The position numbers were made by a program, and so were the translations under genes. This document shows positions 36,807 to 49,258 of a DNA stretch of 64,000 nt, one piece after another. The notes beneath the pieces are model-generated. The model was not told where the DNA came from, did no database searches, and saw only the letters and a list, made by a program, of their open reading frames with translations. Position 1 is the first letter of the stretch. The number at the start of each line of letters is the position of its first letter. This DNA comes from Antilocapra americana (lineage: Eukaryota; Chordata; Mammalia; Artiodactyla; Antilocapridae), in assembly GCA_007570785.1 (NCBI GenBank), contig ML664152.1, positions 6,291,685 through 6,355,684 on the forward strand. Reading direction: 5' to 3'.

Positions 36807-37731
36807 TTGTGCCAAGTGCTCTCTGCCTATAGTTTTCAAACTTGTTTCTTCATGACTCACAATCAGAAATACATTTTATGATCACACTCCAGTACACACA
36901 CACACACAAAACCAAAGCCTTGTAAACAACACTTCACTTAACTATATTCTCTGGTATTTTCTGTTCTATGGGGGTTTTTTTCTCTTATTTTTAAAATGGT
37001 TGCTAGATCTGCTAAATTGCTTCTATGGCCCACATTTTTTAAAATATTGCTTTTCATCAGTTCACTCCGATGATGACCTTATGCAAGAGGGGATGTTACT
37101 TTTCTCATCTTCGTACTGGTACTAAAATGCAGACTGTGCAGCCTGCCCAGGACACAGCTTAGCAAGATTAAGACTTGCTAAGTTAACTTGCTAAGGTTAA
37201 GGCTACAGCCCAAGAGAGTCTGAGCCCAGGACCCAGGTTTTCCCCCCGACAGCTTACTGTCTTCCCCTTTCTCTTCAGCATCCCCAGCACTGATTTTTAG
37301 CTTCTCTTTGGCATAACCGTAGTCTCTTACATCATTGTTAGATGGGCATACCTGGGCTCCTATAGTATTGAATCAGTCTCATAAGTACAGGGACTACTGT
37401 TAGTCATTGTTATACCCTGGAAATCCCAGTATTATGCTGAAATAGAGGGTATTCAGCAAGTGCTATGTTGAATTAAATCTTCTGGATGATGGCTATGAGT
37501 CATCCAATAGAGGTTAAATTGAATAATGAAGTTTCTGCTTAATAAGGCAGGGAAAGTGTGTTAAATACTTTGGGATTCTTTCCATCCCAGAAGGATTTAG
37601 ACAGAACGCCTGCACTTTTGAATCACTGACATGGAAATCATTCTTCCATAGTTCCAGCTACATGACCTGCTACTGGACATCTTTTTTGCTGTAGTAGCAA
37701 AGCTGAAAATTATGGAGATGCCAGAAGTCAC

Positions 37732-37943
37732 TTGGACTTCCCAGTGGCACTTCCTGGTGGTAAAGAACTCATCTGCCAATGCAGGAGACATGGGAGATGT
37801 GGGTTCCCTGGGTTGGGAAGATCCCCTAGAGTAGGAAATATAACCCACATGAGTATTCTTGCCTGGAGAATCCCATGGACAGAGGAGACTATGTCCACAG
37901 GATTGCAAAGAGTCAGACATGACTGAAGTGACTTGGCGTGCAC
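37732..37943 (+). mobile_element. Bov-tA SINE, sense, with TSD
   Basis: TTGGACTTCCCAGTGGC to GAAGTGACTTGGCGTGC. Duplication AGAAGTCAC at 37723-37731 and 37944-37952. Confidence 0.92.
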
Positions 37944-38189
37944 AGAAGTCACCCAAAGAGTACACAGTCATGTTCTTCCAGTGTGTATACATGTTAAGTA
38001 CATGAAACACCTAAGTGTTTCTGAGGAAGCTCAAGAATATAATTCCCCAAAATTCTTATAAAAGCAGAGCTGAGTTTCAAATACTCAGATGTTGGTCTGT
38101 CTCAAGGAAACGTTTCTAGTATTTTCCCAGGGCACATGATCGTACTTATGGTACTGATGGCTAGAGTAACACTGGGTTAATCACAGGAG

Positions 38190-38426
38190 CATCAGTTCAG
38201 TTCAGTTGCTCAATCGTGTCTGATTCTTTGTGACCCCATAGACTGCAGCATGCCTCCCGGGGCTTGCTCAAGCTTGTTCCATTGAGTCAATGATGCCATC
38301 CAACCATCTCATTCTCTGTCATCCCCTTCTCCTCCTGCCTTCAATCTTTCCCAGCATCAAGGTGTTTTCCAGTGAGTTAGTTCTTCACATCTGGTGGCCA
38401 AAGTATTGGAGTTTCAGCTTCGGCAT
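38190..38426 (-). mobile_element. BovB LINE 3' end, antisense
   Basis: CAGTTCAGTTCAGTTGCTC to GGAGTTTCAGCTTCGGC. About 240 bp, 5'-truncated. Confidence 0.9.
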
Positions 38427-38514
38427 AGATGGAGTCTACTCCATGCCTGCCACACCGAAGTGTGATAAAGACCTGCGGGCACGTGATTAACTGCATATGT
38501 GTTTGTGGAGCACA

Positions 38515-38682
38515 GGGCTTCCCAGGTGGTGCTAGTGGTAAAGAAACCACCTGCCAATGCAGAAGACATAAGAGATGCAGGTTCAGTCCTTGGGTCAGGT
38601 AGATCCCCTGGAGAAGGGCATGGCAACCCACTCCAGTATTCTTGCCTGGAGAATCCCATGGACAGAGGAAACTGGTGGGCTG
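38515..38682 (+). mobile_element. Bov-tA SINE, sense, 3' truncated
   Basis: GGGCTTCCCAGGTGGTGC through GGCAACCCACTCCAG to GAAACTGGTGGGCTGC. The usual GACTGAGCGAC tail is missing. Confidence 0.88.
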
Positions 38683-38999
38683 CCAATTTAGTATTTCATG
38701 GCCAGTTCTGATGAAATATATTCTAAATCTGCTTTAAAGTTTTTATGCTGCAATTTATGTATATTTATTGGACTCCAAGTCTTTGAGGAGTGAGGAGAAG
38801 AGCATGTTATGTCTTATACTCTGATTCTTTAAAAAAGATAAACAATAATCTGGTTCTTTCTGTTCTCAATGCACTAGCCAATAACTGCCTAATATTTCTA
38901 TTAAGTCCATATAATTTAAAAGAATCACCATCAGTTGTCCTTCAGTTGTATCAGGCATCAATCAAGTAAAATTGTCCAGTTTCTCTAACTGATCAAAAT

Positions 39000-39183
39000 G
39001 CAGGATCTTCCCAGGTCTCCAGCATTGCATGCAGATTCTTTACTAGCTACCACCAGGGAAGCCCAAGAACACTCGAGTGGGTAGCCTATCCCTTCTCCAG
39101 CAGATCTTCCCAACCCAGGAATTGAACCTGGGTCTCCTGCATTGCAGGCAGATTCTTTACCAACTGAGCTGTGAGGGAAGCCC
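39000..39183 (-). mobile_element. Bov-tA SINE, antisense, head region duplicated
   Basis: Two successive head regions, CTCCAGCATTGCATGC and CTCCTGCATTGCAGGC, each ending in GGGAAGCCC. This resembles the long Bov-tA form. Confidence 0.8.
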
Positions 39184-40917
39184 AACACGTACATTAAACC
39201 TGGGCAAAGTTTTACCTTTAAAATCCTGAACCTGATTTTGTACTTTATTGAACAAAGGAAAACAGAAGCATATATTCAAATGGAATTTCTGTACAGAAAC
39301 AAGCCCTGAAATTCACTTTTCAAGCCCAGTCTCACAAGATTGCCTGCCCAATTTTGCAGATAAATTGCCAATACACATACTGGCTTTGAGTTACAATTCC
39401 TTCAGACTAGACAGTGGTGTAAGCTTCCTCATTGCTTCTTACCTCTACCTGGGTAGCCGCAGATGAAAATGCCTTTTTGATCAACTAGCTTTTGAAAGAT
39501 TCCAGCTTTGAAAACAAATCATCTTTTGACTTGGCATGATACAAACATGGGTTGCTATTTAAGGAAATAAATGGCTTTAAATCTTCTTCAATTAAGAATG
39601 GCTATCCTTTCCTAAAACTGTATTTTATACCTCTATTATGTGTATCACTGAGAAGAGCCCTTCTCACAATTTCTTTCTCATATGTGCAAAAAGTTATATA
39701 ATCCTAAACCAGTTCTTTTGTGTAAACTTTGTTGAATAGGTGATAGCAATCAAGTTAATAAAGCACTTTTACAGAGAGATAATTTTTATTGCAGATAGTA
39801 TGACAATGGGGAAGGGATGAGCCAAAATTACAGTAAACTGAGGTGATTTTGTTAAAAAGAGAGTGGGGAATACAAGAATCCTGTAATGTCTGTCTGGTTA
39901 TTGAGATGATGCCCGGATTTTAAACAATAGCATGGAGAGACTACTTTTTTATTGCCTTTTCTGGGTATCAACTGTAATTCACTTCCAAAACATTGTAACA
40001 ATAATGTTTATAATTGGAGGCCCAAAATTAAAATAGTTTATGTTTGGAACTCTTTCTTAAAAGTGGTCCATAACCATTTACATAATAGCCAATCAAGCGA
40101 TCTTGGTAAAGGTGCATAGGAAGCCACCAAAGCTGACTGATGTAGGGCAAGTAGCTTTAATGTGCTATTATTTCAGTGAGTACTGATCATCTTTGTCTCT
40201 TTCTTTAGGAAGATCTTTGTGAAACATTATCTTCTTCTAGAGATGAAAATAGTGAAATAAAATGGAAATCAGATCAAAATGTATTAGAAATTTTAAAAAG
40301 AGGCAAATCTTAAATTGATCCAACTATTTATTCTTTATGTAATCCAAGCTATTTCTCTGCCACTAAACAGAAAGATTTATATGCTCTGAGTCATTGCCCT
40401 ATAATTAAAAGAGCTATCGATTTGTTTATTCCACTTTGAGGGTTTTTTTTTTAATCACTTCTGTGAACATTCTATCTACAAAATCAGAGCATCCAATTTT
40501 TAAAACAGGAGGTTAATAATTAGATGTTAAAGCTTTTTAAAGCACCATATTTCTTTGATGGAATTAGTGTTTCATTAAAAAGTTAATTGAAAATTTTTAA
40601 AGTGGAATTCTTTTTATATCCATCAGAATTGCTGAATAATTTGATCTGAAGAGTCTGCAACTCCATAGTCATTCTCTACACATTTTTTCTGTTGTATTCA
40701 GATAAATTCTAGGTCATGATTAAAGTCACTAAGACAGCAGACACTTCCTCAGTCGATTCCAATGAGTGCTTAGAGGGTTCCAAAACGGCAGTACTCTGAC
40801 CTAGGATCCCTGGGAGATAAGTGGAGGGATAGGAAATGACAAGGCCCTTCTCCAAGTGTCTGAAGCATCCATGGCAGAGTGACCATAAGAACATGCAAAA
40901 GTGTAACCTGAAGAGTA
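39184..40917 (+). other. Intronic sequence without recognised feature
   Basis: About 1.7 kb of AT-rich DNA free of ruminant SINE and BovB sequence. I see no gene, RNA or repeat in it. Being the longest repeat-poor stretch of this intron, it is the first place to look for conserved noncoding sequence. Confidence 0.55.
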
Positions 40918-41092
40918 TTCTGGGATTGGCCACATGCTAGGGCACAGAGCAAGCCTCAACAAATTGAAGAGTACAGAAATTATTTCAAGCATCTTTTCTG
41001 ACCACACCTACATGAAACTAGAAATAAACCACAGAAAAGAAATGAGAAAAAATTTGGTTACATGGAGACTAATCCAAAGGGCAATATAAATA
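40918..41092 (+). mobile_element. Possible LINE ORF2-type fragment, sense
   Basis: GGCCACATGCTAGGGCAC, TTTCAAGCATCTTTTCTGACC and ATGAAACTAGAAATAAACC resemble an endonuclease-region sequence of old LINEs. The subfamily is not determined. Confidence 0.4.
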
Positions 41093-41111
41093 AGGACCAT
41101 AAGGGATGTAT

Positions 41112-41323
41112 GCAGGGATTCTCTGGAGGTTAAGCAGTGAAGAATCTGCCTGCAATGCAGGAGACACGAGTTTGGTCCCTGTGTCAGGAAGATGCCCTGG
41201 AGAAGGAAATGGAAACACATTCTAATATTCTTGCCTGGGAAATCCTATGAACAGAGGAGCCTGGTGGGCCACAGTCCACGGGCTCACAAAGAGCTGGGCA
41301 CTACTGAGTGACTAAGCCAGCAC
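41112..41323 (+). mobile_element. Bov-tA SINE, sense, diverged
   Basis: GCAGGGATTCTCTGGAGG to CTACTGAGTGACTAAGC. Confidence 0.87.
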
Positions 41324-41557
41324 CCCCAAACAAAGGGGAAATATGACACCTGATTGAGGAGATTAAAGAAGGCTTTATAACGCTTTACAAGTTCATCCAT
41401 TGAATTAAATAGTGTAAGAGATCTGGAAATGGATTCAGCCATTATTGGGTAAGCATCCAGTTTTATAGAAATTACTAAAGAGCATTTAAAGTAGCTCATT
41501 ATGGCTAATTTTATTTTCCAGTTAAATAGTTTCTTAGACACAAAAGGAAAATTAATA

Positions 41558-41875
41558 CAACAGCATATGGCTCAACTGGTAAAGAATCTGCCTACAATGC
41601 AGGAGACCTGGGTTCGATCCCTGAGTTGAGAAGATCCACAGGAGAAAGGAAAGGCTACCCACTCCAGTATTATGGCCTGGAGAATTCCATGGACTATGCT
41701 GTCCATGGGGTCACAAAGAGTCAGACATGACTGAGCGACTTTCACTTTCACATAGAGAAGAAAGTAGCAACTCATTCCAGTTTTCTTGCCTGTGAAATCC
41801 AATAGACAGAGGAGTCTGGCAGGCTACAATTCATGGGGATGCAAAGAGTTGAACATGAGTAAGTGAATTAGCACA
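41558..41875 (+). mobile_element. Bov-tA SINE, sense, with second 3' monomer
   Basis: A complete sense unit ending GAGCGACTTTCACTTTCAC (41750) is followed directly by a second headless monomer, GAAGAAAGTAGCAACTC to GTAAGTGAATTAGCAC. Confidence 0.88.
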
Positions 41876-42449
41876 TCCCAAGACAAGAATAATTTGGGAG
41901 TGAAAATAGGTCTGGAAGACACTGTTCCTAGGCTTTTCATGGGGTGATATTGAAGCACCAGGATAAGACCAAGCTTCCAAGCAACCTTCCCATTCTTTTG
42001 AGGAGGATACTGTCAGGATCCTCAGAAATGCATGACTGTACCCACCAGACCTAAAACCATAACACAGGAAGGCTGAACACTGGAAGTATGAGCTGTCTGA
42101 CTTGGGTGTCAAAAAGTGAGTTAGCTGCATTTTCCACACTGGGTACATTTTCACTTCATTTACCACCCTGGGTACAATTTTAGGAATGCAAACATGTCAG
42201 AAGCCTTGCTAAAAACTTGCTATAAATATATTTTTAAATCAAATGCATGAAGTTCTCATTTATTTTCCTAGGCATTTTACAAATATGAATCCCTTGGCTA
42301 TGATAGGGATGATTTGGGGAAGGGAATTCAAATAATTTTACTTCTAGATTTTAGTAGGAGTTTGTCAGATCCCTTATTTTAATTAATCCTCCAATTTGCC
42401 ATACTATGATGATATCTTGTTCCTTGAGGAGCAAACTTATCTTGTGTGG

Positions 42450-42653
42450 GTATGTGCTAAGTTGCTTCAGTTGTGTCCAACTCTTTGTGACCCTATGGAC
42501 TACAGCCACCAGGCTTCTCTGTCCATGGGATTCTCCAAGCAAGAATACAGACGTGGGTTGCCATGCCCTCCTCCAGGGGATCTTTCTAACCCAGGGAACA
42601 CATCTGCATCTCTTATGTCTATTTTGGCAGGCGAGTTCTTTACCTAGAAAGCC
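42450..42653 (-). mobile_element. Bov-tA SINE, antisense
   Basis: GTGCTAAGTTGCTTCAG to GTTCTTTACCTAGAAAGCC. The head has lost part of its GAGCCACC block. Confidence 0.88.
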
Positions 42654-42725
42654 CCCCTTATAATCTAACAAAGGAATAAAACTCCATAAATGTCTATGAA
42701 TTCAAGCTCAACAGCTATTTATGAG

Positions 42726-42773
42726 ATTTTATTTATTTATTTTATTATTTATTTTATTTATTATTTATTTATC
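42726..42773 (+). repeat. (TTTA)n low-complexity tract
   Basis: About 48 bp of TTTA/TTTTA units. Confidence 0.85.
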
Positions 42774-42912
42774 ACTAGGCATGATATTAAGAGCATTTGC
42801 ACAGCCCAAAGAAGAGATCTATAGTCCAGCAAGCTTATATGACTGACCCCAGGTGTCCTATACCTATTGTCAAGTCTCATCACAGATTTCCATACATATC
42901 ATCCTCTATATG

Positions 42913-43128
42913 GTCTTCCCTGGTGGCTCAGAGGTAAAGAGTCCACCTACAATGCAGGAGACATGGGTTCGATCCCTGGGTCGGGCAGATCCCCTAGAGA
43001 AGGAAATGGCAACCCACACCAGTGTTCTTGCCAGAGAAATCCCATGGACAGAGGAGCCTGGTGGGCTACAGTCCATGGGATCAGAAAAGAGTTGGACATT
43101 ACTTAGCGACTAAACAACACCAACAACA
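42913..43128 (+). mobile_element. Bov-tA SINE, sense
   Basis: GTCTTCCCTGGTGGCTC to TAGCGACTAAACAACACC, with a CAA-type tail. Confidence 0.9.
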
Positions 43129-43645
43129 GCCTCCATACTTGCAATGCAGTCGTTTTGGCATAATAGCCCACCTCCCACAGCAAAAACCCATGAACATTCC
43201 ATTTATAAGCACTATATCTGCAATGGCTCAATAGAGAAACTACTTGCACATGTTATAATTTAAGTGTGGGTCTCAATATCAAAGTCTTCCCTCAAAGAAA
43301 AACTATAGAGTGCCCTTGCTACATGACACCAGCTATATAGAAGAACCCTGCTCTTCTTATTTAACCATCTCTCATGGACTAAGAAATAAATTACTTGGTT
43401 GTCACTTCAAGGATTCCAATGGAGAGTGATTACCTAATAATCAACATCAAGTTAAATGGTTTCTGATATAATCAGCATGTTTAAATAGTTTTTAGATGAG
43501 GAAACATATTTTTTTTTCTAAATAGCTAATAGGAATTTATGATGGGCTTGGAATAATTGGCCAGCCCAATCTATAGATGCCCTGTCTGCTCCATCATGCT
43601 GGCATAGACCACAGCTAAAAATGAGTTGCGGGCTGCTATATTTAC

Positions 43646-43833
43646 AGTGTATAACCAACAAGAACCTACTCTGTAGCACATGGATCTCTTCTCCGTGTAA
43701 TATGGCAGCCTGGATGGGAGGGAGTTTGGGGAGAATGGATACATGTATACATTTGGCTGAGTCCCTTTGCTGTTCACCTAAAACTATCACAACATGTTAA
43801 TAGGCTATATCCCAATACAAAATAAAAAGTTTA
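43646..43833 (+). mobile_element. L1 3' UTR, sense, older copy
   Basis: AAGAACCTACTCTGTAGCAC, TACATTTGGCTGAGTCCC, GCTGTTCACCTAAAACTA and an ATACAAAATAAAAAGTTT end follow the artiodactyl L1 3' UTR. Confidence 0.75.
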
Positions 43834-44784
43834 AAAACAAAAATGAGCTATGGGACAGAACTTCCTGTGAAGAACCAAGCCTATTTGAGTCATATACCTG
43901 GCATCAGAGCTTTCTGAATGCTGGTTTTTTTTGTATGTCTACAGGTCATAATGTAACACTACCCTTGCCTTAAAACAAATGTTTAACCCAATTACAGTCA
44001 TCCACTCAGGATTACTTCATGTTTTATTTTGGGGAATAATCAAATCTTCTAGAATGGCTAACATCTCTGTCCTAACTGCAAATGGTGACACTAAAGAGTT
44101 GAAGATTTACCAGAAAGAAAATTAAATAGTTAGATATTTAAATATAGAGAAAAGTGTCTTTCTCCCCTCCCCACCATTTCTCCTTTTGCCAGATTTGATT
44201 CATTCATCCCTAAGAAACTACACTGGGAGTCTGTGTTTCCTTATGATACAATTTCCTGTCTTGTTACCCACAGCAGAGTGAAGCTCTACTATGGTCTTTT
44301 CTTATTTTCTACTCTATCCCTCTGTGTTCATTTAATGCTTCAAAATTTGTGAAAGATTAGCCTGGTTGAAGTATCAGGAAAAATATGGAAATGAAGTCAA
44401 TCCTTCTCACTGAACATTCCCAGTATTCAGGAGGTAGCATCATATAACAGAATGAAGGTAGAAATTAGCAAGTCAGCTTAAACATGCTTTAATCCTCATG
44501 TTGGAAAATCTGGCATCCAATTAAAACAAAATTAATGAAATGTTAATAGGATAAATACACTCTGTAGAATGTTGAAGAAAATATGTCATAAGGAGGTAAT
44601 AGTCATCTTCCCTTTTTCTCAGATCATTTTTGGCTGAGCATTAAGGAAAAGGATTTAAACAAATAGATCAGCTTCTCTACTGTGAATAAGCTTCTAATTA
44701 ATCTTTTCCCCATATAGCTCTTTTTCTCTTACCTGTTGCCACCTCTCGAACATGTTAGCAATGGTTGAATCATGCACCATCTAG

Positions 44785-45165
44785 TCAGGAAGATCCGCTA
44801 GAGAAGGGATAGACTACCCACTCCAGTATTTTTGGGCTTCCCTTGTGGTTCAGCTGGTAAAGAATATGTCTCCAGTGCAGGAGACCTAGGTTTGAACCAC
44901 GGGTTGGGAAGATCCCCTGGAGAAGGGGAAGGCCACCCACTCCAGTATTCTGGTCTGGAGAATTCCATGGACTACAGTTCATGGGGTCTCAAAGAGCTGG
45001 ACACAACTGAGCAACTTTCACTTTCATGGACAAGTAAACCTGGAGAAGGAAATGGCAACCCACCCCAGTATTTTTGCCTAAAGAATGCATGTACAGAAGA
45101 GCCTGGTGGGCTATAGTCCATGGGGTTGCAAAGAGTTGAATATGATTGAAAGACTAACAAGAACA
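44785..45165 (+). mobile_element. Bov-tA SINE cluster, sense, compound
   Basis: A partial unit (44785-44831) precedes a complete Bov-tA (GGGCTTCCCTTGTGG to CTTTCACTTTC, about 44832-45027). A headless monomer then runs to GAAAGACTAACAAG. Confidence 0.87.
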
Positions 45166-45177
45166 AGGATAAGTAAA

Positions 45178-45405
45178 GGGTTTACCCAGTGGCTCAGCAG
45201 TAAAGAATCTGCCTGTAATGTGGCAGATTTGCAGGAAATGCAGTTTTGATCCCCGGGTTCGGAAGATCCCCTGAAGAAGGAAAATACAATCCACTCCAAT
45301 ATTCTTGCCTAGAAATCCACATAGACAGAAGAGCCTGGCAGGCTACAGTTCGTGGAGTTGCAAAGAGTCAGACATGACTGAGAGACTAAAAAACAACAAT
45401 GGATA
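45178..45405 (+). mobile_element. Bov-tA SINE, sense
   Basis: GGGTTTACCCAGTGGCTC to GAGAGACTAAAAAACAAC, with a short internal insertion after GTGGCAGATTTGC. Confidence 0.88.
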
Positions 45406-45910
45406 AATAATGCTGTTTAAGACAAACATCATATAATTTTCAGTATACCTCTTTATTGGAGACATCTCACACCTACAAGCATCACTCTGCAGATGTCAGC
45501 CTTGCATCCCTCTAAGGGACCACATGTGAGCATCCTTAACCAACAACCTGCAAATGACAGCTAGTTCCAGCACAGCCTTCTCTCCTCTGTGAGCTGAATT
45601 GGCATTTAACCTCCTCAGGTGTGACTCACCAGTCTCTAAGGTGAGCTCACAGGCCTCTACAATCCATAGGTGGGAATGCACACAGACATCCATCAGCAAT
45701 AATATCCTATTCTTCACTCAGCCTCGTATGGGACTCAGAGGTAAATGACCATCAGAACATTAGAATCAGAGAGCCCTGGGTAGGTGGTCTCACATTTTTG
45801 TAAGGCAAGAAAGTACTGATTTCTTTGGAACTATTCTCACCTCTTAAGGATGTTACTAAAACTTCATGAAAATGAGAAAAGTTGCATTTAATATCCAGTT
45901 ACATGTGTAT

Positions 45911-45911
45911 A

Positions 45912-45957
<46 letters not shown>
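45911..45957 (+). repeat. (AC)n microsatellite
   Basis: Nearly pure AC for 47 bp after one ATAC interruption; likely polymorphic. Confidence 0.95.
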
Positions 45958-45959
<2 letters not shown>

Positions 45960-46835
45960 GGAAATAACTTGACTCTTCAATTGTTTAAATTGTTCAGGCA
46001 ATTTTCTGCTTGCCCTTCTACTGAGAGCAAAAAAATTGTACCCAACTATGGAAGTCATCAGGGTAGCATAGTGACAGAGTCTATGTAACCAATTTTTGCA
46101 AATAACCAGAAGGAATCCCAAAGTAGCTTGATTCTTGTTTTCCCTCATGGTCTACAGAGAAAAGTCATTCCAAATGGGGGAAATTTTTAATGCATAAACC
46201 TTCTTTGCTTCAACTTTTAATCATCTATGTAAATGGTGCAACAAATATTGTTACATAAGAAATCATATTTTTATCATTGATTTTAGCCTCATGTTTAGCT
46301 ACATCTCATGTTTCAGGTGAAAATTCAATAAATAGGACCAACTGTATGCTATAGACTGAAGAGTGATTGAGTTTTAACTGAAGACTACATACTCTTCACA
46401 GAAGATTTTGTAAATATATTTTAATGCTCTGTTGATGCTGAGTGTTCAATAGAAACAATTGTTATAATTTGCACATCATAAGCTTCATATAATTAATTTG
46501 GCAACAGCATAGGCTTTAAACATTGCAGAACACAAGTGAACACACAGTTTTGGGATCATCTCTTTGGTTTTCCAGGAAACAAGCCAAATTCCCTCCGAAC
46601 TTCTAAAGGGATTCATTTTTCTCTGTGATTTTCTAAAGAGGAATCAGGCTGGTGTGTGTGTTGGGGGAGGGTTGGGTAGATAAAGGCTAGTGTGTGAGCA
46701 CTCTGTGCAAGAGACCTATGGTCTCCTTTACACCTCTGACACGAGGTACCTGTACGTCAAATAGTTGACAACGGGGAAATTCTCTGACACTACTTTTTAT
46801 TGAGGGAGCATGGCTTTTATGACAATTAGGAGGTA

Positions 46836-47036
46836 TACTGTTGGCTCAGTGGTAAAGATTCTGCCTGTAATGCAGGAGACTTGAGTTGGATCCCTGGGTT
46901 AGCAAGACCCCCTGGAGAAGTAAATGACAGCCCACTCCAGTATTCTTACCTGGAGAATCCCATGGACAGAGGAGCCTGGTGGGTTACAGTCCATGGGATC
47001 ACAAAAGTGCCAGACACAACTTAGTGACTAAACAAC
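46836..47036 (+). mobile_element. Bov-tA SINE, sense
   Basis: GTTGGCTCAGTGGTAAAG to CTTAGTGACTAAACAACA. Confidence 0.88.
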
Positions 47037-47184
47037 AAAACAGAAATAGCAAACATCCGTGTCCCCAGTTTGACCGCAGAGCTGGGATTACAGCTTATGC
47101 AGCCTCCTCACCTACATAAGGTGTACTTAACAGCTCACAAGGGTAAAGGTAAACCCTCATGTGCTGGCTTGCTTGTAATCGGCA

Positions 47185-47325
47185 GCATGGAGTGGGAAGA
47201 ACAGCACTGCACTTGGGTCAGAAGTGCAGAACTTGAGCCTCTGCTCACCCTTGTCTGGCACTGTGACCTCAGTGAGTTGCTTCCTGTGTACCTCAGTTTC
47301 CTGGCAATATGGTTAGGCTAAGAAT
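47185..47325 (+). mobile_element. MIR SINE, sense, diverged
   Basis: CTTGGGTCAGAAGTGCAG, CTGGCACTGTGACCTCAG and GTACCTCAGTTTCCTGG are MIR core and 3' motifs. Confidence 0.6.
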
Positions 47326-48016
47326 TTTCCAAATCTAGTCCCTTTTTGTTTCACAATTCCTTCTGCAGTGTATGTCTGTCTTCTCAGTTTTCCTACCACT
47401 GTCAGCAGGAACCAATACTTTGTTTAGACACATCTTTGGCTAGACCTCCAGTTTCATCACTCACAGACCACAGCTCAGCCAGCTTCTATGCCACTTTGTA
47501 ACAAGGACTGCCTTTTCTCCATTGTCCAGCATGTTCCCGATATCCATCTGAGGCCTCACTGAAATGGCCTTTACCATCCCCACTTCTCCCAGCCTCCTGT
47601 TCATGATCATTTATGTATTCTCTGAGAAGACTGAGCCTTTTCCCCCAGGTCTCCTCTTTTATCTCTGAGCTTTCCTCAGAATCACCCCTACTGCTTACTT
47701 CATGGCATCTCAGCTTGTTCTAGCATCACCCTCAAAACTCTTCCAGACTCCACCCAACTCAAAGCCACCTCCACATAGTTAGGTGTTTGTTACAGCAGCA
47801 CCTCGTTTCTCAGGGCTAAGTTCTGTATTGGATTCTGTCTGGACTGCTGCTTTGTAATTAAATTCCTAGATGTTTAAGATTTCTATGTTCTTTTGATGAA
47901 TTGATCCCCTTATCACTATAAAATTACTTTGTTTATCACTTTATTCTCTGCTCATAAATCTACTTCATTTGATGTTAAAAAAAAATCACTCCAACTCTTT
48001 TTTGATTGAGGTTAGC

Positions 48017-48148
48017 CTGAGATGAAGAAGAATTGGCAACCTACTCCAGCCTTCTTGCCTGAGTAATCTCATGGACAGAGGGGCCTGGCGGGCTACAGTC
48101 CATGGGGTCAAAAAAAGTCAGGGGTGACTTAGCAACTAAACAGTGAAA
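48017..48148 (+). mobile_element. BOV-A SINE monomer, sense
   Basis: GATGAAGAAGAATTGGC to CTTAGCAACTAAACAG, then an AAAT-rich tail. Confidence 0.85.
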
Positions 48149-48299
48149 AAATAAAATAAAATAAAAACAATACAGCTTAGGATAGCATTTCTGTCCTTTT
48201 ATTTTTAACTTAATTGTATTTTTGTTTGAAAAGCATTTCTTCTTGGCGGCATGCAGTTAGATACTGCTTTCATATCTCCAAAATCTTTCCCTTTAATTA

Positions 48300-48460
48300 G
48301 AATTTTATTGCATTAACACTTAATATATAGTGTTAATAGTTAATATATAACAGTTATAATTATACAATTATAGTTAATTATAATTAACTATATATATAAG
48401 TTAACAATAGTTAGTATATAACTATATGTCTATAGTCTATATAGATATATGGACACAAGT
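48300..48460. repeat. AT-rich palindromic tract
   Basis: TTAATATA and TAGTTAATATA units occur in both directions. A perfect 24-bp palindrome is centred between 48380 and 48381 (48369-48392). Confidence 0.85.
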
Positions 48461-48646
48461 TTAAACCTACAATCTTGCTACATTTTTATTTTTCTATTTG
48501 TTTCCCTTTTATTCTTTTTTGGCCTTCTTTGGATCAACTGAACATTATTTATAATGTTATTTTTTGCTGGCTCATTGCTTTCACTGTATTCTTATTTTGT
48601 AATGTTAATGGCTTCTTTTTAATTAATGCACACTCCTTTAACTTTC

Positions 48647-48809
48647 CCTGTTGGTTCAGATGGTAAAGAATTTGCCTGCAGTGCGGGAGACCTGGGTCTG
48701 GGAGATCCCCTGGAGAAGGGAAGGGCTACCCACTCCAGTATTCTGACCCGGAGAATCCCATGAACTATACAGTAGCAAAGAGTTGGATGTGACTGAGAAA
48801 CTTTCACTT
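48647..48809 (+). mobile_element. Bov-tA SINE, sense, with TSD
   Basis: CCTGTTGGTTCAGATGG to GAGAAACTTTCACTT. Perfect 13-bp duplication TCCTTTAACTTTC at 48634-48646 and 48810-48822. The 3' half lost part of its core. Confidence 0.93.
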
Positions 48810-48979
48810 TCCTTTAACTTTCTACTTTCAAGTGTTATTAAACACTTCACCAATAGTCTGAAACCTTACAATAGTACGCTTCCATTTTTCTCCCTTCCTA
48901 ACATTTGAGCAGTTTGTTCTCATACATTTCACTTTTATATATTTTATCAACCCCACACTACATTGTTATCTTTTTTCAT

Positions 48980-49258
48980 TTTTTTCTTCCAATTTTCTTG
49001 TAATATCATTGACATACCACACTGGGTAGGTTTAAGGTGTACAGCATACTTATTTGACTTACACATGTCATGAAATGATTACTACAGTAAGTTTAGTGAA
49101 CCTCTATCATCTCATATAGATATAAAATTAAAGAAATAGAAAAAAAATTTCCTCATGATGAGAATTCTTAGGATTTACTCTCTTAATTTTCATAGTATAA
49201 CATACAGCAGTGTTAATTTTACTTATCTTATTGTATATTACACCCCTAGTAGTTGTTT
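48980..49258 (-). mobile_element. Old L1-type fragment, antisense
   Basis: TGACATACCACACTGGG, TTTAAGGTGTACAGC and AAATGATTACTACAGTAAG resemble antisense 3' sequence of an older L1. Confidence 0.55.
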
